From Flexivirga caeni (GTDB lineage: Bacteria > Actinomycetota > Actinomycetes > Actinomycetales > Dermatophilaceae), in assembly GCF_003724155.1 (NCBI RefSeq), contig NZ_RJJQ01000022.1:1-64000 (forward strand): DNA of 64,000 nucleotides, read 5' to 3'. The position numbers and the translations under genes are program-made. Positions 46,634 through 55,306 of the stretch are shown here, piece by piece. The notes under the pieces are model-generated. The model ran no database searches, had not been told where the DNA came from, and saw nothing but the letters and a program-made list of their open reading frames with translations. The stretch's first letter is position 1; the number at the start of each line of letters is the position of its first letter.

Positions 46634-47422
46634 TCAGTCTGCCCACACCCCGCGCGCGACGAGCACTTCCTTGAGTAGGTCGGCGCGATCAGTCATCAGC
46701 CCGTCGACGCCGAGGTCGAGGAGGCGGTGCATCTGCGCAGGTTCGTCGATGGTCCACACGTGCACCTGGGCGCCGGCAGCGTGCGCCTGCGCGACGGTAT
46801 GACGCGTCACGACTCGTATCGGCCCGGCCCCCGGCGGCACTTGGAGGCAATCGGCGTCGCGCAGGGCGCCCCGGCCCCACGGGGTCCGGCCTGCAGCCGG
46901 CAGTCGGGAGCCGAGGACGAAGCGCGCAATGACGGACTGGCCGCCCGACGTGGCGACCGGCCGGGAGAGTCGCTGCAGCACGGCACACCGCCGGACGTCG
47001 GAGAACGACGCGATGCAGACTCGCTCGTGCGCCCGGTGCCGCTCAATCACGTCGACGAGCGGCTCGACCGCCGACGCAGCCTTGCAGTCGATGTTCACCC
47101 GGAGCTGCGGCCATGATTCGAAGACCGCGTCAAGCGTCGGAATCTCCTGCGTGCCAGCGATTTTCGCGCGGCGCACCACGCTCCAGGGCAGCTCGGCGAC
47201 GACACCCTGGCCGTCAGTCACCCGGTCGAGCCGATGGTCGTGAAACGCGATCAGCTGTCCGTCAGCGGTGGCGTGCACGTCGGTCTCGACATACCGGAAA
47301 CCGAGGCCGACCGCAGCTGCGAACGCCGGCAGTGAGTTCTCTGGCGCCCGGGAGCCGTCGGTGAAGCCACGGTGCGCCATGGCGATGACGCCCGGGTGGT
47401 CGAAGAACGCGGTGCGCGTCAA
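46634..47422 (-). CDS. Glycerophosphodiester phosphodiesterase
   Basis: A 262-residue GDPD-family TIM barrel that hydrolyses glycerophosphodiesters to glycerol 3-phosphate and an alcohol. Motifs: AHRGFTDGSRAPENSLPAF (catalytic His-Arg, PENS), YVETDVHATADGQLIAFHDHRLDRVTDG (ExD and HD). No signal peptide, so it is cytosolic. The start is a TTG at 47422, 4 nt after the stop of the XRE-MurA gene; ATG 47380 is a shorter alternative that would cut into the conserved N-terminus. Confidence 0.88.
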   Translation of the reverse strand: MTRTAFFDHPGVIAMAHRGFTDGSRAPENSLPAFAAAVGLGFRYVETDVHATADGQLIAFHDHRLDRVTDGQGVVAELPWSVVRRAKIAGTQEIPTLDAVFESWPQLRVNIDCKAASAVEPLVDVIERHRAHERVCIASFSDVRRCAVLQRLSRPVATSGGQSVIARFVLGSRLPAAGRTPWGRGALRDADCLQVPPGAGPIRVVTRHTVAQAHAAGAQVHVWTIDEPAQMHRLLDLGVDGLMTDRADLLKEVLVARGVWAD

Positions 47423-47426
47423 CTGC

Positions 47427-48959
47427 TCAGATGTCGCGGAAGGTCTGGATGTCGGCGCCCAGCTTGTTGAGCCGGGTGTCCAGCTCTTCGTAGCCGCGGT
47501 CGATCACGTAGATGTTGCGCAGCACCGAAACACCGGGAGCGGCCAGCATCCCGAGGAGGATGACGACCGCCGGACGCAGTGCCGGGGGCGACATGACTTC
47601 CGCCGCACGCCACTTGGTCGGGCCCTGGATCATCACGCGGTGCGGGTCCATCAGCTGCACTCGCGCACCGAGCGCATTGAGCTCGGTGAGGTAGATCGCG
47701 CGGTTCTCGTAGACCCAGTCGTGCAAGGTCGTGGTGCCCTGGGCATAGGCGGCGATCACCGCAAAGAACGGCAGGTTGTCGATGTTCAGCCCGGGGAACG
47801 GCATCGGGTGGATCTTGTCCTTCGGCGCCTTCAGCGGCCCGGGCTTGGTCGTGATGTCGATCAGCCGGGTCTTGCCGTTGGCCGACACGTATTCGTCGCC
47901 TTCGATGTCGTACTTCATGCCCATGCCCTCGAGCAGGGTCAGCTCGATCTCCATGAACTCGATAGGCACCCGGCGGATGGTGATCTCGGACTCGGTGACC
48001 ACCGCCGCCGCGACGAGGGTCATCGCCTCGATCGGGTCCTCCGACGGGTGATATTCGACGTCCTTGTTGATCTCCTGCACGCCGTGCACCCGCAACGTGG
48101 TGGTGCCGACACCGTCGATCCGCACGCCGAATTTCTCCAGCATGAAGCAGAGGTCCTGGACCATGTAGTTGGGGCTGGCGTTGTGTATGACGGTCTCACC
48201 GTCGTACAAAGCCGCTGCGAACAAAGCATTTTCGGTGACGGTGTCGCCGCGCTCGGTCAGGATGATCGGCTTGGACGGGCGCACCGAGGAGTCGACCTTG
48301 GCGTGGTAGTAGCCGTGTGACGCCACCACGTCGAGCCCGAAGGCGCGCAACGCGAACAGGTGCGGCTCGACCGTGCGGGACCCGAGGTCGCAGCCACCGG
48401 CGTTGGGCAGCTGGAACTCGCCGAACTGGTGCAGCAACGGACCCAGGAACATCAGGATGGTCCGCGTGCGCCGGGCCGCGGTCTCGTCCATCGCGTCGAG
48501 GTCCAGCACGGCCGGCGGGGTGATCTCCAGGTCGCTGCTGTCGGGCAGCCAGCGGGTCTTCACGCCGATCGAGGCGAGCACCTCGGTGATGCGGTTGACC
48601 TCTTCGATGCGCGCCAGGTTGCGCAGTGTCGTCTTGCCCTTGTTGAGCAGCGCTGCGCACAGACAGGCGACCGCGGCGTTCTTGGACGTACGCACGTCGA
48701 TCTCGCCGGACAGCTTGCGACCGCCCTTGATGCGCAGGTTGAGGGGCGTGGAGGAAGCGACCGCCACGACTTCGGTGTCGAGCGCCTCGCTGATGCGGGC
48801 GAGGGTCTCCAGACTGAGGTTCTGCTTCCCCTGCTCGATGCGAGCGACGGCGCTCTGCGACGTCTGCAACGCCTCGGCGAGTTCACTCTGGGTGAGCTTC
48901 TTGTGCCGTCGCGCGTCACGGATGAGCGTGCCGACACGGGAGAGGTAGTCATCGGTCAT
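47427..48959 (-). CDS. XRE-type DNA-binding domain fused to MurA-like enolpyruvyl transferase
   Basis: A 510-residue fusion. Residues about 8-66 are an XRE/Cro helix-turn-helix (LIRDARRHKKLTQSELAEAL, QTSQSAVARIEQGKQNLSLE). About 72-505 is a UDP-GlcNAc enolpyruvyl transferase fold: SKNAAV (Lys93-Asn94, equivalents of MurA Lys22-Asn23), GGCDLGSRTVEPH (Cys190 and Arg195 at the MurA Cys115/Arg120 positions) and FPGLNIDNLPFF with an Asp near the MurA Asp305 position. MurA makes UDP-GlcNAc-enolpyruvate, the first committed step of peptidoglycan synthesis. Catalytic residues are kept, so it may be both enzyme and regulator. TACACT 6 nt before ATG 48959 indicates a leaderless transcript. Confidence 0.85.
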   Translation of the reverse strand: MTDDYLSRVGTLIRDARRHKKLTQSELAEALQTSQSAVARIEQGKQNLSLETLARISEALDTEVVAVASSTPLNLRIKGGRKLSGEIDVRTSKNAAVACLCAALLNKGKTTLRNLARIEEVNRITEVLASIGVKTRWLPDSSDLEITPPAVLDLDAMDETAARRTRTILMFLGPLLHQFGEFQLPNAGGCDLGSRTVEPHLFALRAFGLDVVASHGYYHAKVDSSVRPSKPIILTERGDTVTENALFAAALYDGETVIHNASPNYMVQDLCFMLEKFGVRIDGVGTTTLRVHGVQEINKDVEYHPSEDPIEAMTLVAAAVVTESEITIRRVPIEFMEIELTLLEGMGMKYDIEGDEYVSANGKTRLIDITTKPGPLKAPKDKIHPMPFPGLNIDNLPFFAVIAAYAQGTTTLHDWVYENRAIYLTELNALGARVQLMDPHRVMIQGPTKWRAAEVMSPPALRPAVVILLGMLAAPGVSVLRNIYVIDRGYEELDTRLNKLGADIQTFRDI

Positions 48960-48965
48960 TCGTCA

Positions 48966-48984
48966 AGTGTAGCTCACATATGAG
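48966..48984 (-). promoter_or_regulatory. Promoter of XRE-MurA with overlapping dyad
   Basis: Leftward, TACACT (48971-48966) is 6 nt before ATG 48959. Immediately upstream, CTCATATGTGAG (48984-48973) is an imperfect palindrome placed between -10 and the expected -35. A Cro/C.protein-like dimer made by the downstream gene could bind here and repress its own promoter. Confidence 0.5.
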
Positions 48985-48987
48985 ATG

Positions 48988-49032
48988 GAAACGGGCCCTG
49001 CGACACGCGATTGTTGTCACAGGACCCGTTTC
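48988..49032 (-). terminator. Terminator after fadB
   Basis: Leftward, GAAACGGG and CCTG pair with CAGG and CCCGTTTC, giving 12 bp plus a C.A mismatch. GACA/TGTC continues the stem towards the loop. A short U-rich TTTCC follows on the leftward strand. It closes the fadAB operon 30 nt after its stop and 29 nt before the XRE-MurA start codon. Confidence 0.78.
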
Positions 49033-49061
49033 GGACCCGGAGTTTCCTACCTCGTGGTATG

Positions 49062-51167
49062 TCAGCCCGGCTGCGCGACGGAAGCCACGCCCGGTGCGAG
49101 GAATCGCGTGCCGGTGACCCGCTCACTGATGCCGGTCCGGTCCAGCAAGGGGGTGACCCCGCCGTTCCAGAACGGGAAGCCCGCACCGGTGATCATTGCC
49201 AGGTCGATGTCCTCCGGGGCCTGCACGACACCCTCGTCCAGCATCCGGCGGACCTCGTCGGCAAGTGATTCCAGAGCGCGCTCGCGCACCTGCTCCGCGG
49301 TGAGCGCCACCGGCGATTGGGGCGCTTGGAAGAGTTCCAGCGCCTTCGGGTCGATCGCGCCGTCGTTTCCGTAGAAGCTCGGGACCTTCGCCTCGACGAT
49401 CCGGGCCAGGTTGGGCGACACGTAGAACCGGTCGGGGAAGGCCGCGGCGAGCGTCTCGCTGTTGTGCAGCGCGATCGCCGGGCCGACCAGGCTGATCAGC
49501 ATGAACGGCGGCATCGGGGTGAGCCCGGCGAACGCCTGCTCGACGACCTCGATCGGCGTGCCCTCGTCGACCATCCGGCCGGCGTCGCCCATGAACCGGC
49601 CGAGCAGCCGGTTGACCACGAACGACGGACTGTTCTTGACCAGGATGCTCGTCTTGCCCAGCCCGCGGGATGTGGCGAAAGCCGTTGCCAGCGTTGCGTC
49701 GTCGGTCGCGTCTCCGCGAATGATCTCCAGCAGCGGCATGATCGCGACCGGGTTGAAGAAGTGGAACCCGACGACCCGCTCCGGGTGCGCCAGCCCCGCT
49801 GCCATCTCGGTGATGTCGAGCGACGACGTGTTCGTGGCCAGCACGCATTCCGGTGTGACGACCGCTTCGACCTCGGCGAAGACCTGTTGCTTGACCGACA
49901 TCTCCTCGAAGACTGCCTCGATCACGAAGTCGGCGTCGGCGAAGCCATCCTTGCTCGTCGAACCGGTGACCAGCGCCTTCAGCCGGTTCGCCCCGTCCGG
50001 CGACAGCCGGCCCTTGGCGAGGAGCTTGTCGATCTCGTCGTGGGTGTAGGCGACGCCCTTGTCGACCCGTGCCTGGTCGAGGTCGGTGAGGATCACCGGA
50101 ACCTTGAGCCTGCGCGCGAAGAGCAGTGCCATCTGGCTGGCCATCAGGCCCGCGCCCACGACACCGACCTTGGTGACCTTGCGGGCGAGCGACTTGTCAG
50201 GCGCACCCGCGGGACGCTTGGCGCGCTTCTGCACCAGGTTGAACGCGTAGAGACCCGAACGCAATTCGTCGCTCATGATGAGGCCGGCGAGCGCCTGGTT
50301 CTCGGCCTCGAAGGCCTCCTCGCGCGTGGCGGTGCGTGCGCCGCGCATCAGCTCGATTGCCTTGTATGGCGCGGGCGCGGCCCCGCCGGTTCGCGCGTCC
50401 GCCTCGGCCCGGGCTTTGTCGAGCGGGCCGTCCCAGCCCGATTCGGAGGTGTCGACCGGAGCCCGATCCACGACCTCTTCGCCCTGGATGACCTTCGCAG
50501 CGAAGGCGAGCGAGTCCTCCAAGAAGGTCACCGGCTCCAGCAGCCGATCGGCCAGCCCGAGCTCGAAAGCGTTGGGGCCCTTGATCATCCGGTTCTGCGA
50601 CAGCGGGTTCGTGACGATCAGCTGCGCGGCCTTCTCGGTGCCGATCAGGTGCGGCACCAGGTAGGTGCCGCCCCAGCCGGGGACGAGGCCGAGGAAGCAC
50701 TCGGGCAGCGCGTAGGCCGGCACGTCCGAGGAGATGGTGCGGTAGTCGGCATACAGCGCGATCTCGACACCGCCGCCCATCGACGCGCCGTTGACGAACC
50801 CGAAGGTCGGCACCGGCAGCGCCGAGATCTTGCTGAACGTGTCGTGACCGGCGCGCGCGATCTGCAGCGCCTGCTCCCGGTCGGTGATCGCCGGGATGCC
50901 GGTGATGTCCGCCCCAACCGCGAAGATGAACGGCTTGCCGGTGATGCCGACGCCGACGATCTCATGGTTGGTGGCACGTGTCCGCAGTTCGTCGAGCACG
51001 CCGCCCAGTTCGCCGAGGCCGTCCGGGCCGAACGAGTTGGGCTTGGTGTGGTCGAAACCGTTGTCGAGCGTTATCAGCGCGAAAGTGCCTGCGCCATAAG
51101 GCAACTCGACGTCCTGCGCGTGTGCGTGCGTGACGACCTCGTCGACCTGGGGGAGAGATTTGGTCAT
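49062..51167 (-). CDS. fadB: Fatty-acid oxidation multifunctional protein (enoyl-CoA hydratase/3-hydroxyacyl-CoA dehydrogenase)
   Basis: About 701 residues. The N-terminal crotonase domain has VNGASMGGGVEIALYADYR (oxyanion hole) and LPECFLGLVPGWGGTYLVPHLIG. The NAD-binding 3-hydroxyacyl-CoA dehydrogenase domain begins VGVVGAGLMASQMALLFARR and includes VVGFHFFNPVAIMPLLEIIRG with the catalytic His. Hydrates enoyl-CoA and oxidises the product to 3-ketoacyl-CoA in beta-oxidation. ATG 51167 overlaps the thiolase stop (ATGA); the longer frame to 51257 lies in the thiolase gene. Followed by a terminator at 48988-49032. Confidence 0.93.
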   Translation of the reverse strand: MTKSLPQVDEVVTHAHAQDVELPYGAGTFALITLDNGFDHTKPNSFGPDGLGELGGVLDELRTRATNHEIVGVGITGKPFIFAVGADITGIPAITDREQALQIARAGHDTFSKISALPVPTFGFVNGASMGGGVEIALYADYRTISSDVPAYALPECFLGLVPGWGGTYLVPHLIGTEKAAQLIVTNPLSQNRMIKGPNAFELGLADRLLEPVTFLEDSLAFAAKVIQGEEVVDRAPVDTSESGWDGPLDKARAEADARTGGAAPAPYKAIELMRGARTATREEAFEAENQALAGLIMSDELRSGLYAFNLVQKRAKRPAGAPDKSLARKVTKVGVVGAGLMASQMALLFARRLKVPVILTDLDQARVDKGVAYTHDEIDKLLAKGRLSPDGANRLKALVTGSTSKDGFADADFVIEAVFEEMSVKQQVFAEVEAVVTPECVLATNTSSLDITEMAAGLAHPERVVGFHFFNPVAIMPLLEIIRGDATDDATLATAFATSRGLGKTSILVKNSPSFVVNRLLGRFMGDAGRMVDEGTPIEVVEQAFAGLTPMPPFMLISLVGPAIALHNSETLAAAFPDRFYVSPNLARIVEAKVPSFYGNDGAIDPKALELFQAPQSPVALTAEQVRERALESLADEVRRMLDEGVVQAPEDIDLAMITGAGFPFWNGGVTPLLDRTGISERVTGTRFLAPGVASVAQPG

Positions 51168-52393
51168 CAGGCGGCTCCTTCGCTGACGCTGCTGACGTAG
51201 TCCGGATGGTGCGGGTTCTCCCAGATGACGGCGCCGCCCATGCCGATGCCGATGCACATCGCGGTGAGTCCGTAACGAACTTCGGGGTGCTCGGCGAACT
51301 CGCGGGACAGCTGCGTCATCAGGCGCACCCCGGACGAGGCGAGCGGGTGGCCGGTGGCGATCGCACCGCCATACGGGTTGACGCGCGGGTCGTCGTCGGC
51401 GATGCCGAAATGATCGAGGAAGGCCAGCACCTGCACGGCGAAGGCCTCGTTGAGCTCGAACAGCCCGATGTCGCTGATGTCAAGTCCGGCGTGGTCCAGC
51501 GCCTTCTCCGTGGCGGGGACGGGGCCGATGCCCATGACCTCCGGCTCGACGCCGACGAAGGCGTAGGTGACCAGGCGCATGCCGACCGGCAAACCGAGAT
51601 CAGTCGCGGCGCGCTCGGAGGCCAGCAGGCAGGCGGTGGCACCGTCGTTGAGGCCGGCCGCGTTGCCGGCCGTCACGCGGCCGTGTGGGCGGAACGGCGT
51701 CTTCAGCTGAGCGAGGTCTTCGACGGTCGTGCCGGGTCGTGGTGGTTCGTCGGCGGTCGCGAGGCCCCATCCCTTCTCGGCATGGCGGGTCGCCACCGGC
51801 ACCAGGTCGGGCTGGATCTTGCCATCGGCGTATGCCGCGGCCAGCTTGTCCTGGCTGCCGACCGCGAAGGCGTCGCAGCGTTCCTTGGTGAGCTGCGGGA
51901 AGCGGTCGTGCAGGTTCTCAGCCGTCTCGCCCATGACGAGTGCGGAGGGATCGACCAGCTTCTCGGCGATGATGCGCGGGTTGGGGTCGACGCCCTCGCC
52001 CATCGGGTGCCGTCCCATGTGCTCCACGCCACCGGCGATGGCGATGTCGTAGGCGCCGAAGGCGATGCCGGACGCGGTATTGGTGACGGCTGTCATCGCA
52101 CCCGCGCACATGCGGTCGATCGAGTAGCCGGGCGTCGACTTGGGCAGACCGGCGAGCAGCGCGGCGACGCGGCCGAGGGTGAGCCCCTGGTCGCCGATCT
52201 GCGTGGTGGCGGCGATGGCGACCTCTTCGACCTTGGCCGGGTCGAGGCCGGGCTGGCGGCGAAGGAGTTCGCGAATGCATTTGATGACCAGGTCGTCGGC
52301 GCGGGTCTGGGCGTAGATGCCCTTGTCACCGGCCTTGCCGAACGGCGTGCGGACACCGTCGACGAAGACGACCTCAGAGAGCGTGCGGGGCAC
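51167..52393 (-). CDS. fadA: Acetyl-CoA acyltransferase (thiolase)
   Basis: A 408-residue thiolase that cleaves 3-ketoacyl-CoA with CoA in the last step of beta-oxidation. Visible: SIDRMCAGAMTAVTNTASGIA (nucleophilic Cys), NEAFAVQVLAF (NEAF), GGAIATGHPLASSGVR (GHP His) and MCIGIGMGGAVIWE (second Cys). GTG start with GGGAGG 4 nt upstream. First gene of fadAB. The promoter gap (52394-52444) has a -10-like TAGAGT and a GAGTCGACTC palindrome (52423-52432) that may be an operator. Confidence 0.94.
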   Translation of the reverse strand: MPRTLSEVVFVDGVRTPFGKAGDKGIYAQTRADDLVIKCIRELLRRQPGLDPAKVEEVAIAATTQIGDQGLTLGRVAALLAGLPKSTPGYSIDRMCAGAMTAVTNTASGIAFGAYDIAIAGGVEHMGRHPMGEGVDPNPRIIAEKLVDPSALVMGETAENLHDRFPQLTKERCDAFAVGSQDKLAAAYADGKIQPDLVPVATRHAEKGWGLATADEPPRPGTTVEDLAQLKTPFRPHGRVTAGNAAGLNDGATACLLASERAATDLGLPVGMRLVTYAFVGVEPEVMGIGPVPATEKALDHAGLDISDIGLFELNEAFAVQVLAFLDHFGIADDDPRVNPYGGAIATGHPLASSGVRLMTQLSREFAEHPEVRYGLTAMCIGIGMGGAVIWENPHHPDYVSSVSEGAA

Positions 52394-52444
52394 GGTGCCT
52401 CCCGAGGATGAGACGAGTTGATGAGTCGACTCTAACCCGCGTTG

Positions 52445-53710
52445 TTACTCGTCGGTAACAGGGGCTACCGCTGCGGCTTCCAGCAGGAGCGGCGTGACGA
52501 TGTCGATCTGCCACGGCCGCGCTCCGAGGGAGGCAAGCTGGTGGCGAATCGTCTTGTCGTTAAACGGTTCTGGGGGAGTCCACAGAACGCGTCGCAGAGT
52601 GTCGGGTGTCAGCAGGTTTTCCAGAGGGACCTGGTGCTGCTCCGCAAACACGGTCAGTCCGTCGCGGACGAAGCCCAGTCGCGCGGCGGCCTTCGGGTTG
52701 CGGTCGGACCACGCACGCTGCGGTGGTGGTGCGTCGCTGGGCACGGTCGCCGGTGGCAGCTGCTCCTGGCGCATCGACCCGACGCGCGCGATCGCGTCGA
52801 GCCAGCGGTCGGCATACCGGGTGAGCCCGCGTTCGGCGATGCGGGCGCGGCTGCGGGCGGTGCCGCGCAGGGGGTCGGCGGCGTGGCGCAGGGCCGCGAC
52901 GTCGCGCGGCGCGCGATTGGCCAGCTCCACGATGGTCGCGTCCGGCAGAATCCGGCCCGGCGCGGTATCGGTCTCCTGCGCGATGGCGTCGCGGGTCAGC
53001 CACAGCTCGCGGACCATGGCGATGGCCCGCTTGTCCTTGATGCGGTGCATGCCGGACGTGCGACGCCAGGGGTCGGTGCGCTGGGGCGGGCCGGCGAAGC
53101 TGGTGAGCGCGGCGAAGTCCTGCAGTGCCCAGTCGAGCTTGCCCTGTTCCTGCAGGTCGGCGCGCAGCCGGTCGCGCACGTCGACCAGCACCTCCACGTC
53201 GAGGGCGGCATAGGTCAGCCACGGCTCGGGGAGCGGGCGGGTGGACCAGTCGACGGCGGAATGCTCCTTGGCCAGCGTGATCCCGAGGTAATGCTCGACC
53301 ACGGCTGCCAGGCCGACGCGCGGCAGTCCTGCCAGGCGGGAGCCCAGCTCGGTGTCGAACAAGGTGTGCGGGTGCAGCCCGACCTCGGCCAGGCACGGGA
53401 GGTCCTGTGTCGCGGCGTGCAGCACCCACTCGGCATCGCCGATCGCGTCCTGGAGCGGCGTGAGGTCGGGCAGCGCGATCGGGTCGATCAGAAAGGTGCC
53501 GGCGCCTTCGCGTCGCAGCTGGACGAGGTAGGCGCGCCCGCCGTAGCGGTAGCCCGCGGCGCGTTCGGCGTCGAGTGCCACCGGCCCGTCGGCTGCGGCG
53601 ATCGCGTCCGCGGCGCGCTGCAGGGTGCGTTCGTCCGTGACGACGTCCGGTATGCCGGCGGCCGGCGCCGTCAGGACGGGGTAGTCGGGCTGGCTGTCGT
53701 CGGCCGTCAT
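52445..53710 (-). CDS. rnd: Ribonuclease D-family exonuclease
   Basis: About 421 residues. The DEDD 3'-5' exonuclease domain is seen in PVALDAERAAGYRYGGRAYLVQLRR (DxE), VLHAATQDLPCLAEVGL (Asp) and LTYAALDVEVLVDVRDRL (Yx3D). An HRDC domain follows (about 225-300), then a second helical domain ending GARPWQIDIVTPLLLEAAA. Probable role: 3' trimming of tRNA and other RNA. The ATG at 53710 overlaps the DUF3000 stop (ATGA); the longer frame is DUF3000 in the wrong frame. Confidence 0.92.
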   Translation of the reverse strand: MTADDSQPDYPVLTAPAAGIPDVVTDERTLQRAADAIAAADGPVALDAERAAGYRYGGRAYLVQLRREGAGTFLIDPIALPDLTPLQDAIGDAEWVLHAATQDLPCLAEVGLHPHTLFDTELGSRLAGLPRVGLAAVVEHYLGITLAKEHSAVDWSTRPLPEPWLTYAALDVEVLVDVRDRLRADLQEQGKLDWALQDFAALTSFAGPPQRTDPWRRTSGMHRIKDKRAIAMVRELWLTRDAIAQETDTAPGRILPDATIVELANRAPRDVAALRHAADPLRGTARSRARIAERGLTRYADRWLDAIARVGSMRQEQLPPATVPSDAPPPQRAWSDRNPKAAARLGFVRDGLTVFAEQHQVPLENLLTPDTLRRVLWTPPEPFNDKTIRHQLASLGARPWQIDIVTPLLLEAAAVAPVTDE

Positions 53711-54294
53711 CGGCGCTGGCCGGGCAGTGCGACGACTCCGTCCGGCAGCGGCGGCAGACCGGCGACGGTCGACAGCAGGTCGGTCCAGGCGGCCAGGTGC
53801 GTGCCGAGATCGGGATCGGTGGGCGTCCAGGAGGCGCGGATCTCGATCTCGACGGTGCCGCCGTCCTCGGCCAGAGATCCGAAGCCCTCGGACAGGACCC
53901 GGGTGACGGTGCCGGCCTCGGCCCGGAAGTGTGCACCGCCGTCCCGCAGGGAGTCCATCAGCCAGCTCCAGCCCACCTGCCCGAGCAACGGGTCGGCGCC
54001 GGTCTCGGCCTCCAGCTCGGCCCGGGCGAACGTCACCACGCGCCACGAACCTTCCCACGGCTCAGGGAAATCCGGGTCGTGCAGCACGACGAACCGGCCG
54101 GTCGCCAGCTCTGCCTCGTCATCGTCGACAGTGCTGCACACGTCGGCTGTCATCGCCAGCGAATAGGGTGCGATGCGGCCCGGCGCGGGCACTTCGGTCA
54201 GTCGGACCTCCGGACGGAGCCGGACGGTCTGCAACGTGCGAACTGCCTGCTGGAAGTCCGGTGCCGCCGCGCCACCAAGGTCATGAGTGCCCAC
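53707..54294 (-). CDS. DUF3000 family protein
   Basis: About 195 residues; the actinobacterial DUF3000 family, always next to the rnd-like gene. Core features: FQQAVRTLQTVRLRPEVRLTEVPAPGRIAPYSLAM, GRFVVLHDPDFPEPWEGSWRVV and DPLLGQVGWSWLMDSL. Function unknown. GTG 54294 is preferred over GTG 54303 because TAGGGT (54307-54302) lies 7 nt before it and no Shine-Dalgarno exists, implying a leaderless transcript. Translationally coupled to rnd by ATGA. Confidence 0.85.
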   Translation of the reverse strand: MGTHDLGGAAAPDFQQAVRTLQTVRLRPEVRLTEVPAPGRIAPYSLAMTADVCSTVDDDEAELATGRFVVLHDPDFPEPWEGSWRVVTFARAELEAETGADPLLGQVGWSWLMDSLRDGGAHFRAEAGTVTRVLSEGFGSLAEDGGTVEIEIRASWTPTDPDLGTHLAAWTDLLSTVAGLPPLPDGVVALPGQRR

Positions 54295-54423
54295 ATACAG
54301 CACCCTAAGTCGTACAAGCCTTCGATCGCTGGATCTGCGCGCGGCGGGTCGCCATCACCGGCCACGCCGACCGGCTCCCGGCGCGTGCGACGATGTCCCG
54401 ATGACGCGAGTAGGCCGCAGCTG

Positions 54424-55263
54424 ATGGGTGCGTTGCTGGCCATCGTGTCGAGCGTCTCATGGGGTTCGTCGGATTTTGTCGGAGGCCTGCTCAGCAAGCG
54501 AATCGCTCCGCTGCGGGTGGTCGTCTGCTCGCAGGGCTCGGCATTCCTGGTCATGTGCGTGTTGTTCGGAGTGCGGCTCGCGACCGTGGGGGCACCGTCC
54601 GGGCACGCGTGGCTCTGGGGCATCGCCGCGGGGCTGGCGAACGCGCTCGGCCTCGCCTGTCTCTACGCGGGGCTGTCCGTCGGCACCATGGGAGTCGTCT
54701 CTCCGATCGCGTCGCTCGGTGTCGTCGTGCCGGTCGTGATGGGGTTGCTGACCGGCGATTCGTTCGGCCTTCTCGTCGGTCTCGGCCTTCTGCTGGCCAT
54801 GTCGGGTGCCGTGCTGGCCGCCGGCCCGGAATTCTCCGGTCGGATCTCGCGGTTGCCGGTGGTGCTCGCGGCCTGTGCCGCGCTCGGGCTCGGGTCGTCG
54901 CTCTACTTCGTGCACCTCGCGGCCGGCCAGAGCGTCGTCCCGACGCTGTGGCTGATGCGGCTGGTGAGCGTGGTCGAGCTGCTCGTCATCTGGCGGCTGC
55001 TGCCGCGCGCCGCCGCCGGCGCGTCTCCCGCGTCCCGCGACCTGCCCGCGATTTTCCTGCTCGGTTGCGGTGACCTGACGGCGACGGCGCTCTTCGGGCT
55101 GGCTTCGCAGCGCACGCAGGTGAGTCTGGCGAGCGTGCTGGCGTCGCTCTACCCGGTGGCGACTCTCCTGCTGGCACGGTTCGTGCTGCACGAGCGGATG
55201 CGGGCAGTGCAGACTGCCGGCGTCGGTATGGCGCTCCTCGGCGTCGTCCTCGTCGTCAGCTGA
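54424..55263 (+). CDS. DMT/EamA-family transporter
   Basis: About 279 residues with ten hydrophobic segments in two EamA repeats. The first begins [23 protein letters not shown]; the second includes [20 protein letters not shown] and [26 protein letters not shown]. Family members export metabolites or amino acids; substrate unknown. The 129 bp upstream separate it from the divergent DUF3000 gene. No strong Shine-Dalgarno precedes ATG 54424, so the start is uncertain. Confidence 0.85.
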   Translation: MGALLAIVSSVSWGSSDFVGGLLSKRIAPLRVVVCSQGSAFLVMCVLFGVRLATVGAPSGHAWLWGIAAGLANALGLACLYAGLSVGTMGVVSPIASLGVVVPVVMGLLTGDSFGLLVGLGLLLAMSGAVLAAGPEFSGRISRLPVVLAACAALGLGSSLYFVHLAAGQSVVPTLWLMRLVSVVELLVIWRLLPRAAAGASPASRDLPAIFLLGCGDLTATALFGLASQRTQVSLASVLASLYPVATLLLARFVLHERMRAVQTAGVGMALLGVVLVVS

Positions 55264-55306
55264 CCCGGACGGTGCAACCGGGCTGACAACTGGGAGGATT
55301 CGTCGT

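Noticed and set aside
54304-54423. Possible short peptide gene between DUF3000 and the DMT transporter
   Set aside because: Short frames with ATG codons exist, but none has a ribosome-binding site or recognisable sequence; treated as promoter DNA.
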